A DNA stretch of 64,000 nucleotides, from NCBI GenBank assembly GCA_035318985.1, contig DATHDP010000096.1:1-64000 (forward strand). Direction: 5' to 3'. This document shows positions 34,412 through 41,774 of the stretch, one piece after another; positions within the stretch are counted from its first letter, which is position 1, and every line of letters starts with the position of its first letter. The DNA is from VBAS01 sp035318985 (GTDB lineage: Bacteria; Bacteroidota; Bacteroidia; Chitinophagales; Chitinophagaceae). Below the pieces are notes generated by a model. It had not been told where the DNA came from. It searched no databases and saw nothing but the letters and a program-made list of their open reading frames with translations. The position numbers and the translations under genes are program-made.

Positions 34412-34961
34412 ATTTAGAAGCGATCGGTGTTGGCAAGCCATCCATACTGATCATATTTTTTTCTTTCTTGTATTCTTCAAGACCGTCTTCTCCTTTCTTT
34501 TCGGCCCATTTTATTGCATGATCCCGTTCAGCGGTGTAATCATAATAAGGAATACCAAAACCACAGGATGATTTTACTTTAAAGATATCTGCGACAATGA
34601 TCTGCCTGGTCGCAGGAAGAATTGTAAACTGTTTGGATAATTCATTCCATTCATCATCACCGGGTAGCACAGTTTTACCTTTTCCGTAAAGTCTTAAAAT
34701 TTTTGGTGGTCCCTCAAAAGCACAAAACATAAAAGTGATGCGACCGTTTTCCAAAAGATGAGCAGATGTTTCATTTCCGCTTCCGACAATATCAAGGTAA
34801 CCAATCCTGGTTGGTGAAAGGACCCGAAAGCAATCAAATCCTTTTGGCGAAAGATTGATATGGCCTTCTTCGTTAAGCGGCGCCGTAGTTACAAAAAACA
34901 AATGCTGAGCCTCGATAAAACTCTTGTGTTCAGCACTGATCTCTTCCATTTCCTTACCCAT
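34404..34961 (-). CDS. pyridoxamine 5'-phosphate oxidase-family protein
   Basis: FMN-binding split-barrel protein, 185 aa from the ATG at 34961. The longer TTG frame from 34979 adds six residues of no value. Segments: FFVTTAPLNEEGHINLSPKGFDCFRVLSP, RIGYLDIVGSGNETSAHLLENGRITFMFCAFEGPP, and KILRLYGKGKTVL, typical of the PNPOx-like group of small FMN or F420 reductases. The substrate is unknown. It is the only minus-strand gene in the middle of the cofactor block, overlapping the preceding convergent stop by 8 bp, and its 5' end is 57 bp from moaD, so the two share a divergent promoter region. Confidence 0.82.
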   Translation of the reverse strand: MGKEMEEISAEHKSFIEAQHLFFVTTAPLNEEGHINLSPKGFDCFRVLSPTRIGYLDIVGSGNETSAHLLENGRITFMFCAFEGPPKILRLYGKGKTVLPGDDEWNELSKQFTILPATRQIIVADIFKVKSSCGFGIPYYDYTAERDHAIKWAEKKGEDGLEEYKKEKNMISMDGLPTPIASKFI

Positions 34962-35018
34962 AAATGTCTCTTTGAGCAAAGATAATTCTAAGTAATTTTG
35001 TTGTCCTGTTATTATTTT

Positions 35019-35249
35019 ATGAGTGTAAAAATTATTTTGTTTGGCAAGCTTGCAGAAATAGCCGGGGGAACCGTATCTGTGGATAACGTTGCAGACACTG
35101 ATAGTTTGATAAATGCTTTAGAGAAAGATTATCCTGAGTTTACCAAAGCAAAATATGTGGTAGCAGTAGATAAACAGGTAATAAAAGAAAACACTGCCTT
35201 AAATAAAAAAAATACGGTGGCATTATTGCCCCCATTTTCAGGCGGATAA
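35019..35249 (+). CDS. moaD: MoaD-family sulfur carrier
   Basis: Small ubiquitin-like carrier of 76 aa ending in SGG, whose C-terminal Gly is thiocarboxylated and gives sulfur to molybdopterin via MoaE. It begins MSVKIILFGKLAEIAGG and has the PPFSGG tail of MoaD/ThiS. The start is ATG 35019; the longer frame from a TTG at 34998 is unlikely. It lies 2 bp before moeB, which activates it, and upstream of moaE, so the operon encodes the full sulfur-transfer machinery. Confidence 0.92.
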   Translation: MSVKIILFGKLAEIAGGTVSVDNVADTDSLINALEKDYPEFTKAKYVVAVDKQVIKENTALNKKNTVALLPPFSGG

Positions 35250-35251
35250 AA

Positions 35252-36385
35252 ATGATCGATCAGAAATTATATGAACGTTATCATCGCCAGATCATCTTAC
35301 CTGAATTTGGTGAGAAAGGACAGCAAAAGTTGCTGAAGGCTAAAGTTTTGGTGATCGGCGCTGGTGGTTTGGGATGTCCTGCTCTCCAATATTTGACTGC
35401 GGCAGGTATTGGGACTATCGGAATAGTGGACGATGATACAGTTGCATTAAACAATCTTCATCGCCAGGTTTTGTATTCGGTAAATGATATTGGATTGTCA
35501 AAAGCAGAAAGAGCAGCAAAAATTTTGCAGGAATTAAATCCTGAAATAAAAATTATCGCCTACAACGAACGACTCCAAAATCAAAATGCTTTAATGCTTT
35601 TCGATGAATATGACATCATCATTGATGGGACTGATAACTTTTCTACAAGATATATGATCAATGATGCCTGTGTGTTGTTGAATAAACCATTGGTATATGG
35701 AGCTATTTCACAATTTGAAGGACAAGTAAGTGTTTTTAACCCCCAGCCCCTAAAGGGGAGCGTTGAAGCGGTTAATTACAGAGATCTATTCCCGGAACCG
35801 CCAAAGGAAGGCGAAGTTCTAAATTGTGCTGAAGCCGGGGTGCTGGGAGTGTTGCCTGGTATCATTGGAACAATGATGGCGAATGAAACAATTAAGTTGA
35901 TCACAGGAATTGGTGAGCCATTGATTAACCAATTACTTACCTACAATGCATTAAACAACCAGGTTTACCTGCTTAATTTATCAGCAAAAAAAGAAACAAG
36001 ATCATTGATCCCGAAAGATGAAAAGGCTTTTTTGGAAATGGATTATGTATGGCTTTGTTCATCGCCGGTACAACAATCAGAAATTGATTCGGATATTTTT
36101 AATGACATGATCACAAACGGGAATGTTGACATAATAGATGTAAGGGAGCCGCATGAAATGCCAGCAGTAAATGAATTTAAGCATATCAAAATTCCTTTAT
36201 CACAGCTTGGTGACAATAGTTCATTGATTAAATCAAAAAATGTTATCGCTTTTTGCCAATCAGGAAAAAGAAGTTTACAGGCCGCAAAGATTTTATCAGG
36301 TATTTTTGGAGACACAAAGAAAGTTTATAGTTTACGGGGTGGGATCGTGCAATGGAAACAAGATCGGGCAAAACAAGCGTCATGA
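35252..36385 (+). CDS. moeB: MoeB/ThiF-type adenylyltransferase with C-terminal rhodanese domain
   Basis: Activating enzyme of 377 aa that adenylates MoaD and, by its rhodanese domain, probably supplies the sulfur. E1 domain: GAGGLGCPALQYLTAAGIG (~31-49), DDDTVALNNLHRQVLY, DGTDNFSTRYMINDAC and the NCAEAGVLGVLPGIIG segment. The two CxxC zinc pairs of E. coli MoeB are not visible. Rhodanese domain (~283-377): VDIIDVREPHEMP and the active loop FCQSGKRS. Residues ~163-174 (PQPLKGSVEAV) are extra compared with the usual VFNY..GGPCYRDLFPEPP and are encoded by an interspersed GC-rich repeat in frame. The stop overlaps the moaE start as ATGA. Confidence 0.92.
   Translation: MIDQKLYERYHRQIILPEFGEKGQQKLLKAKVLVIGAGGLGCPALQYLTAAGIGTIGIVDDDTVALNNLHRQVLYSVNDIGLSKAERAAKILQELNPEIKIIAYNERLQNQNALMLFDEYDIIIDGTDNFSTRYMINDACVLLNKPLVYGAISQFEGQVSVFNPQPLKGSVEAVNYRDLFPEPPKEGEVLNCAEAGVLGVLPGIIGTMMANETIKLITGIGEPLINQLLTYNALNNQVYLLNLSAKKETRSLIPKDEKAFLEMDYVWLCSSPVQQSEIDSDIFNDMITNGNVDIIDVREPHEMPAVNEFKHIKIPLSQLGDNSSLIKSKNVIAFCQSGKRSLQAAKILSGIFGDTKKVYSLRGGIVQWKQDRAKQAS
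35737..35760 (+). repeat. interspersed GC-rich repeat inside the moeB gene
   Basis: TAACCCCCAGCCCCTAAAGGGG is the same element family as 31904-31936 and 28525-28557. It lies in the coding sequence and is read in frame as N-P-Q-P-L-K-G, so it adds residues but causes no frameshift. Confidence 0.7.
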
Positions 36386-36825
36386 AAGAAAGAAAACCAA
36401 AGAACATATTTGTGCAGGGACCAATTGCTGCATCTTTTATTGCTGATAGCATTCAAAAGCATAGCAACAAAACTGATATTGGTGGCCACAGTATTTTCCT
36501 GGGACAGGTAAGAGCAGATAAAATTGAGGGCAAAGAAGTGGCTTCAATAGAATACACTGCTTACGAAGACATGGCGATGGAAAAAATGCTTTCGATCCGT
36601 GAAGAAATTTTTGCGAAATATGATCTGACCTGCATGCATGTATATCATAGTTTGGGTAAAGTTGCTGCTGGTGAAATAAGTTTGTTTGTTTTTACATCAT
36701 CCGCTCATCGCAAGGCAGCGATCGATGCTTGCGAAGAAACAGTGGAAAGATTGAAAGCAGAACTACCGGTGTGGGGAAAGGAATTACTTACAGATAATAG
36801 TTATGTTTGGAAAGAGAATACTTGA
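36382..36825 (+). CDS. moaE: molybdopterin synthase large subunit MoaE
   Basis: Catalytic subunit of molybdopterin synthase, 147 aa from the ATG at 36382, which overlaps the moeB stop (ATGA). A frame from 36352 is possible but would overlap moeB by 34 bp. Family segments: HSIFLGQVRADKIEGKEVASIEYTAYEDMA, a YHSLGKVAAGEISLFVFTSSAHRKAA stretch, and the ELPVWGKELL active-site region. E. coli-type enzymes usually read PxWKKE here; the WGKE form seen here keeps one lysine. MoaD inserts its C terminus here to pass sulfur to precursor Z (cPMP). Confidence 0.93.
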   Translation: MKERKPKNIFVQGPIAASFIADSIQKHSNKTDIGGHSIFLGQVRADKIEGKEVASIEYTAYEDMAMEKMLSIREEIFAKYDLTCMHVYHSLGKVAAGEISLFVFTSSAHRKAAIDACEETVERLKAELPVWGKELLTDNSYVWKENT

Positions 36826-36858
36826 ATTAATAATTAGTAATTAACAATTAATAATTTT
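36825..36858. repeat. AT-rich intergenic direct repeat
   Basis: AATTAATAATT occurs twice (about 36826 and 36847), separated by AGTAATTAAC, filling the whole gap between moaE and the moaC-mogA start. Palindromic AT words like this are common spacers in this DNA. The TTG start of the next gene lies at its edge. Confidence 0.5.
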
Positions 36859-36860
36859 TC

Positions 36861-37775
36861 TTGGTCAACATTACTCATAAATCAAATAGTCTTCGCAAAG
36901 CGATCGCTACTGCAATTGTTTCTGTTTCCAAACAGGAAACAATTGATGCAGTAAAAAATAAAACTGTTCCCAAAGGTGATATATATGAATTTTCAAGAGC
37001 TGCAGGTTTATTAGGAATAAAAAAAACAAGTGATGTAATTCCTGATTGTCACCCCTTGCCTGTAGAATATGCTTCTATCACTCACGAGATCGATGGTTTA
37101 AATATTATCATCAGGGTAGAAGTTCATACGATCTATAAAACCGGCGTAGAAGTAGAAGCAATGCACGGCGCCGCTGTCACTGCTTTGACCATCTATGATA
37201 TGCTAAAACCTCTTGATAAAGGAGTTGAAATTTCAACTATTAAACTGGAAGCAAAGAAAGGCGGCAAAACAGATTTTAAAGATCAGCGATCAAATGATCT
37301 TCGTTGTGCCGTTATTGTTTGTTCAGATGGTGTTGCGGCAGGAGCAAGGGAAGATAAAAGCGGTAAAATAATTATTGAAAAATTGAAGCAACTCAATTTG
37401 ATGGTAGCACACCAGGCAATTATCCCAGATGATCTTTTAGCAATACAGGAAAAAGTAAGACAATTAAGTAAAGAAGATTATGATCTTATTCTCTTAACAG
37501 GAGGCACTGGTTTATCGCCAAGAGATGTGACACCAGATGCGATCTCTCCTTTGCTGGATAGAGAAATTCCGGGAATAATGGAAGCAGCACGAAATTATGG
37601 TCAGCAAAGAACACCTTATGCAATGCTTTCCCGTGGTGTAGCAGGATTTATAAAAGATACATTGGTGATAACTCTACCCGGTTCTCAAAAAGGTGTTGCC
37701 GAAACTATTGATGCGTTATTCCCTTATGTACTTCATGTATTTCGTGTGAAGGAAGGCGTGCAGCATGAAAAATAG
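36861..37775 (+). CDS. moaC: MoaC-MogA fusion protein
   Basis: Bifunctional cofactor enzyme of 304 aa. The N-terminal part (~1-150) is MoaC (cyclic pyranopterin monophosphate synthase): KGDIYEFSRAAG, a DVIPDCHPLPVEY motif with the metal/phosphate-site His, and TGVEVEAMHGAAVTALTIYDM. The C-terminal part (~150-304) is MogA/MoaB (molybdopterin adenylyltransferase): AVIVCSDGVAAGAREDKSG, LILLTGGTGLSPRDVTPDA and EIPGIMEAARNYG. The start is a TTG at 36861. An in-frame TAA lies 7 bp upstream, and the first residues VNIT align with the usual MoaC start (MVDIS), so no ATG is available. It is last in the cofactor operon, ending 9 bp from a convergent gene. Confidence 0.93.
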   Translation: MVNITHKSNSLRKAIATAIVSVSKQETIDAVKNKTVPKGDIYEFSRAAGLLGIKKTSDVIPDCHPLPVEYASITHEIDGLNIIIRVEVHTIYKTGVEVEAMHGAAVTALTIYDMLKPLDKGVEISTIKLEAKKGGKTDFKDQRSNDLRCAVIVCSDGVAAGAREDKSGKIIIEKLKQLNLMVAHQAIIPDDLLAIQEKVRQLSKEDYDLILLTGGTGLSPRDVTPDAISPLLDREIPGIMEAARNYGQQRTPYAMLSRGVAGFIKDTLVITLPGSQKGVAETIDALFPYVLHVFRVKEGVQHEK

Positions 37776-37783
37776 TTTTGCTA

Positions 37784-38842
37784 TCAAAGCACTCCAAATA
37801 TTTTATTTTTCAACGTTCCAAACCTGTAGCCAACAGTAAGACTTACTCCGCGATTTTGAATTGACATTTCAGAATTCATAAAATGATTTATGACATTATT
37901 ATAAATGGCATTTACATGAAAATAATAATTCTGTCCATTGTATCCACCATTTAAAACAAGTTGATAGTTGGCAATAAACTTTAACGAATGGCCTTGTTCT
38001 GGGTATAAATCTTTTTCTATCGCCGGCCCGGCAAATATGCCCGGGTTTATGCTCCACTCTCCGTCATTAAAAACAAAATTGTAGGTATATCCCCCGCTGA
38101 TCAACAAATTAACGGAAGAAGGTTTTTTGCTAATCTCAGAAAGAAACGCACTGTCTGACCTATCATACTCGTTCAACCCACCTTTTAAAGTGAATCGCTG
38201 AAAAAAAGGAGATACGGTGGCCATAAAGCTACCAGCACTTTTTGCCTGCAATAGTGAAAAATTTCTTGCCGCCTTTAATGAAAATTTTTCTGCATTAAAA
38301 ATATAAGTGATGCGTGTAAAATAACTCCGGTAATTGATATCATCATAATATTCAAACTCTCTGTTCCGCCTGTTGATCTGGAGGATCAATCCACTATATT
38401 TATTGGTGCCGGCTTCAAATAAAAAATGATTATGAGTTTTATGGAAATGAATACCAAATGCTTTAATTGAAGTGCTCTGCTTCGCAACTGAAGTGTTGGG
38501 AATGTTCTTTGAAAAATCAAGTGATAACCAGTTGTAGTCGATCGTAAAACCAGTATAGGCACTTGTATTGGCAAACAGTTTATACTGGCTTATATCATCA
38601 TTGACAAAATGCCGGAAACTAAAAGAAGTTTTTGTTGCTCCTGTATATACTTCAACATCATTTTCTTTCTCGAATTTTTTTATATAAGAGTCATCTATCA
38701 TGAATTGGGCAGAAACGTGACAAATTGAAAGCAGGCCAGCGATAAAAAATATAAAGTAAGGGAGTAAAAATAATTTACTTCTGTTTGATGATGAAACCCG
38801 GGATTCTCTATACAAATATTTTTTAATATATACAGTCGGCAC
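37784..38842 (-). CDS. DUF4421-like outer-membrane beta-barrel protein
   Basis: Exported protein of up to 352 aa, probably an outer-membrane beta-barrel. Strand-turn-strand patterns with alternating hydrophobic residues run to the end (GVSLTVGYRFGTLKNKIFGVL), and the middle has a KAFGIHFHKTHNHFLFEAGTNKYSG segment like those in DUF4421 proteins. The signal peptide is FLLPYFIFFIAGLLSICHVSAQ near residues 25-47. The frame begins with GTG at 38842 and no ATG occurs before the signal, so the true start may be an internal TTG or GTG a few codons later. It is convergent with the cofactor operon and has no obvious link to it. Confidence 0.68.
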   Translation of the reverse strand: MPTVYIKKYLYRESRVSSSNRSKLFLLPYFIFFIAGLLSICHVSAQFMIDDSYIKKFEKENDVEVYTGATKTSFSFRHFVNDDISQYKLFANTSAYTGFTIDYNWLSLDFSKNIPNTSVAKQSTSIKAFGIHFHKTHNHFLFEAGTNKYSGLILQINRRNREFEYYDDINYRSYFTRITYIFNAEKFSLKAARNFSLLQAKSAGSFMATVSPFFQRFTLKGGLNEYDRSDSAFLSEISKKPSSVNLLISGGYTYNFVFNDGEWSINPGIFAGPAIEKDLYPEQGHSLKFIANYQLVLNGGYNGQNYYFHVNAIYNNVINHFMNSEMSIQNRGVSLTVGYRFGTLKNKIFGVL

Positions 38843-39017
38843 GAAATGGTTTTTCTTTGATATTAGGTGTTTATCAGTTACGAATTATGAGATCCGGAAA
38901 ATTGGAAGGTGAAAGTAGTTCTCTTCTTTGGTTTATCTAAATGGATAACCTCTCTTTTCCTAAAACATTTCTTAAAATTGATGGGAACTAGCTAGAAAAG
39001 GAATAATTCTAAGAAGA

Positions 39018-40832
39018 TTACCGATAGCCCGACGCCTGCAATTCAAACAATCTTGCATAAGTATTCCCAGCAGCTAATAATTCATGATGTGTACCGAGTT
39101 CTTTAATATGTCCTTCGTCGATAACTGCAATGCGATCTGCAATACGGACAGTTGAGAAACGATGAGAGATCACAATTCCAATTCTTCCTTTCAAATTTTC
39201 TTTTAACTCTCCAAAGATCGCAGCTTCTGCTTCCGGGTCGAGTGAAGATGTCGGCTCATCCAATATCCAGATATCTGCATTGCGGTACATGATCCTTGCT
39301 AATGCAAGACGTTGCCATTCGCCGCCCGACAGATCGTGACCGCCTTCAAACAATCTTCCCACTTTTGAATCAAGCCCATTTGCCATTTTCTTTACCAGCC
39401 ATTCGCTTCGTGAATCTTTTAATGCCTTCATCACTTTTTCATCATCAGCTTCACCATAAGGCCAGCCCATCATTACATTTTCTCTTACTGAAAGTTCATA
39501 GGTGGCATAATCCTGGAATAATATTCCAATGCGACTACGCAGCACTTCAGGATCCATATCTTTTACATCAACACCACCAATTTTAATTGAACCTTTTTGG
39601 ACATCATAAAAACGAAGTAATAATTTAACCAATGTACTTTTTCCTGCGCCATTCTCCCCAACCAAGGCGATCAATTCACCCCTGCGAATATTCAAATTCA
39701 AATTCTCGATCGCTTCACCATGACCACCGGGATAATGAAAACTGATATTTTCAAAACTTATATTATCTACGGGTCCATCAGGAATTGACGTTGGCTTTTC
39801 AGGTACAGGAAGCAAGGCTTCAATTTTAAGAAATGAAAAGTAATCACCAAGAAATCTTGTATGCTGATCCACTGCAACAAAAGTTTGTGAGATCTGTCCA
39901 AGAGTTCCGGCCACGGATGAAAAAGCGCCGATCACTAATACAACACCGCCTGGATCAATAGTGCCTTGTATACCACGTAAGCCTACAAATACATAAGCAA
40001 GTGCCAGCGTTGTTCCGGTTACAAGTCCGCTTATCATTGAGATCCTGACACCTGATTGATACATTTTTTCTCTTTGTTTAAAAAGATGATCTGAGATCTT
40101 TTTATGTCTTCCTAAAAGGTAATCAGCCAGCACATAAGCTTTGACTTCTTTGATCGTTCTGGGCTGGATCAATAGTTCACCTATATAATTTCTTTCTCTT
40201 TCTTCAGGCGTTTCTTGGTAGTAATATTTATATAAACGGGATGTGACACGGCTTTCAATTATCAATGATAACAATGAGGTAGCTAATGCAAGAACAACCA
40301 ATAGCCAATGAAGACTTGCCAATAAACCAGCCATTAAAATTATTGTAACAATATTGCCAGATAAGCCAAGTACTGACCATGTAAGATCTCCGGGTCTCCA
40401 TGAAACATCACGTTTTGCACGGGCAAGACGGTCATGCCAGTCAGAATTATCAAAATGCCCGAGATCTATCCTTGACGCTTTGTCAAGCAAACGACGTTCT
40501 GCTTCGAGCTCAACACGTCTTACGTATAAATTTCTTCCATAACCAATGTATGAACCAATTGCTCTTTGTACGATGAAACATATCCATAATCCAACAAGGA
40601 GTGGTAAAAGATCATTGAATTGGAGTGGGTGTATTTTAGCTTCAGCAATTTTATTTACTAATAATGCACCAAGCAAAACTGTAACAGGAGGAATGATCGA
40701 ATTGAACATTCCCAACAATGTGTATCGAATAAGAAGTTTTGGAGAAGCGGCCCATGCCAATGACATTCCTTGTTTTAGATTCTGCCAAACCCTTGCGGCA
40801 CGACCTTTTATTTTTAAAAATCCTGGCGGCAT
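39018..40832 (-). CDS. ABC transporter, fused permease and ATP-binding (exporter type)
   Basis: Half-transporter of 604 aa. Six membrane helices in the N-terminal ~330 residues are followed by a nucleotide-binding domain with Walker A GENGAGKSTLVKLLLR (~393), a Q-loop, the signature LSGGEWQRLALARIM (~508), Walker B IWILDEPTSSLDPEAE (~530) and the H-loop SHRFS. It would act as a homodimer, exporting a lipid, peptide or drug; the substrate is not predictable. Long coupling helices and no peptidase domain are seen. It lies downstream of the two-component genes on the same strand but after a terminator, so its own promoter must lie within about 60 bp of the ATG. Confidence 0.92.
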   Translation of the reverse strand: MPPGFLKIKGRAARVWQNLKQGMSLAWAASPKLLIRYTLLGMFNSIIPPVTVLLGALLVNKIAEAKIHPLQFNDLLPLLVGLWICFIVQRAIGSYIGYGRNLYVRRVELEAERRLLDKASRIDLGHFDNSDWHDRLARAKRDVSWRPGDLTWSVLGLSGNIVTIILMAGLLASLHWLLVVLALATSLLSLIIESRVTSRLYKYYYQETPEERERNYIGELLIQPRTIKEVKAYVLADYLLGRHKKISDHLFKQREKMYQSGVRISMISGLVTGTTLALAYVFVGLRGIQGTIDPGGVVLVIGAFSSVAGTLGQISQTFVAVDQHTRFLGDYFSFLKIEALLPVPEKPTSIPDGPVDNISFENISFHYPGGHGEAIENLNLNIRRGELIALVGENGAGKSTLVKLLLRFYDVQKGSIKIGGVDVKDMDPEVLRSRIGILFQDYATYELSVRENVMMGWPYGEADDEKVMKALKDSRSEWLVKKMANGLDSKVGRLFEGGHDLSGGEWQRLALARIMYRNADIWILDEPTSSLDPEAEAAIFGELKENLKGRIGIVISHRFSTVRIADRIAVIDEGHIKELGTHHELLAAGNTYARLFELQASGYR

Positions 40833-40888
40833 ATTTAAAAATAATTGAAATAGGCGATTAAAAAAAAGTGGAGTATAAGAAGCTAAAT

Positions 40889-40924
40889 AAAAAAATAACC
40901 CCCGTGTTGATACAAGGGGGTATT
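40889..40924 (-). terminator. hairpin terminator of the two-component operon
   Basis: On the minus strand ACCCCC-T-TGT / ACA-C-GGGGGT forms a stem with a 4-nt loop, followed by a run of T (TTATTTTTTTA). It lies 150 bp downstream of the response regulator stop and just before the ABC transporter gene. Confidence 0.75.
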
Positions 40925-41002
40925 CACCAAAACCAACTGTTCGAGAAAGCTTACTGCTATTGATTAGAATGTAAAAATGAAAAAGGTTAGATAGAATTGG
41001 TG

Positions 41003-41043
41003 TTAACCGGTGGTTAATGAGGTGCGATTAGTGATCTATTAAC
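41003..41043. promoter_or_regulatory. cluster of TTAAY half-sites downstream of the response regulator gene
   Basis: TTAAC (41003), TTAAT (41014), TTAG (41028) and TTAAC (41039) occur with 11-bp steps inside two pairs, the same words and phase as in the arrays at 43082 and 43577. It lies in the 3' untranslated region before the terminator and about 170 bp from the ABC transporter ATG. It could be a response-regulator site or a remnant. Confidence 0.35.
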
Positions 41044-41072
41044 CAACTACCTGATTTGATAGAGTGGTCACA

Positions 41073-41774
41073 TTAGTCAAGCGGCACTGTGAACCTATAA
41101 CCTGTTCCATGAATGGTTTCTAAAACTACACCAGGATCGGCACGCAAATATTTTCGCACTTTGCTCATAAACACATCCATGCTGCGACCGAGGAAATAAT
41201 CATTTTTGCCCCACACGGCTATTAATATTTCTTCTCTTTTTAATATGCGGTTAGGATGCTCGCACAAAAATTTTAAAAGATCCGCTTCTTTTTGTTTCAG
41301 ATCGAAAACGCCATCATCGTTTGATAAACGAAGATCTGTAAAGGAGAAATGTATTTTACCAAAATCGAATTCTTGTTTTGTCTCACTGAACATTTTTTTG
41401 GTGCGTCGTAGAAAAACGTCAAGCTTTAATAAAAGCTCCTTCATATTAAAGGGCTTTACAATATAATCGTCAGCGCCTCTTTGATAACCTTCTACCTTAT
41501 CTTCTATCAGCGCCTTGGTGCTGATAAAAAGTATAGGTATCACATCGCTTTGCTGTCGGATCTTTTTTGCAACTGTAAAACCATCTTTTACAGGCATCAT
41601 AATGTCAAGCAGGCATATGTCAAATTTATTTTTATCAAATAGATTGATCGCTTCCTGGCCGTTCATGCAATCAGTTACCTCGTAATCTTCTTCTTCCAAA
41701 GCATCTTTAACAAGCTCCCGCAGGTGATCATCGTCTTCAGCTAATAAAATTCTTCCTTTTATTTCCATGATCAT
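41073..41774 (-). CDS. OmpR-family response regulator
   Basis: DNA-binding response regulator of 233 aa. The receiver domain (~8-120) has the acidic pocket LAEDDDHLR, the phospho-acceptor in CLLDIMMPVKDG (D57), the Thr/Ser position in LFISTKA and the Lys of YIVKPF. The C-terminal winged helix (~140-230) is of OmpR/PhoB type (LRLSNDDGVFDLKQKEADLLKFL...LREE... SMDVFMSKVRKYLRADP...HGTGYRF). The start ATG shares one base with the kinase stop (TAATG); an ATG two codons in is the alternative. It is translationally coupled to the kinase. Phased TTAAY half-sites near both ends of the locus fit its direct-repeat binding mode. Confidence 0.95.
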   Translation of the reverse strand: MIMEIKGRILLAEDDDHLRELVKDALEEEDYEVTDCMNGQEAINLFDKNKFDICLLDIMMPVKDGFTVAKKIRQQSDVIPILFISTKALIEDKVEGYQRGADDYIVKPFNMKELLLKLDVFLRRTKKMFSETKQEFDFGKIHFSFTDLRLSNDDGVFDLKQKEADLLKFLCEHPNRILKREEILIAVWGKNDYFLGRSMDVFMSKVRKYLRADPGVVLETIHGTGYRFTVPLD

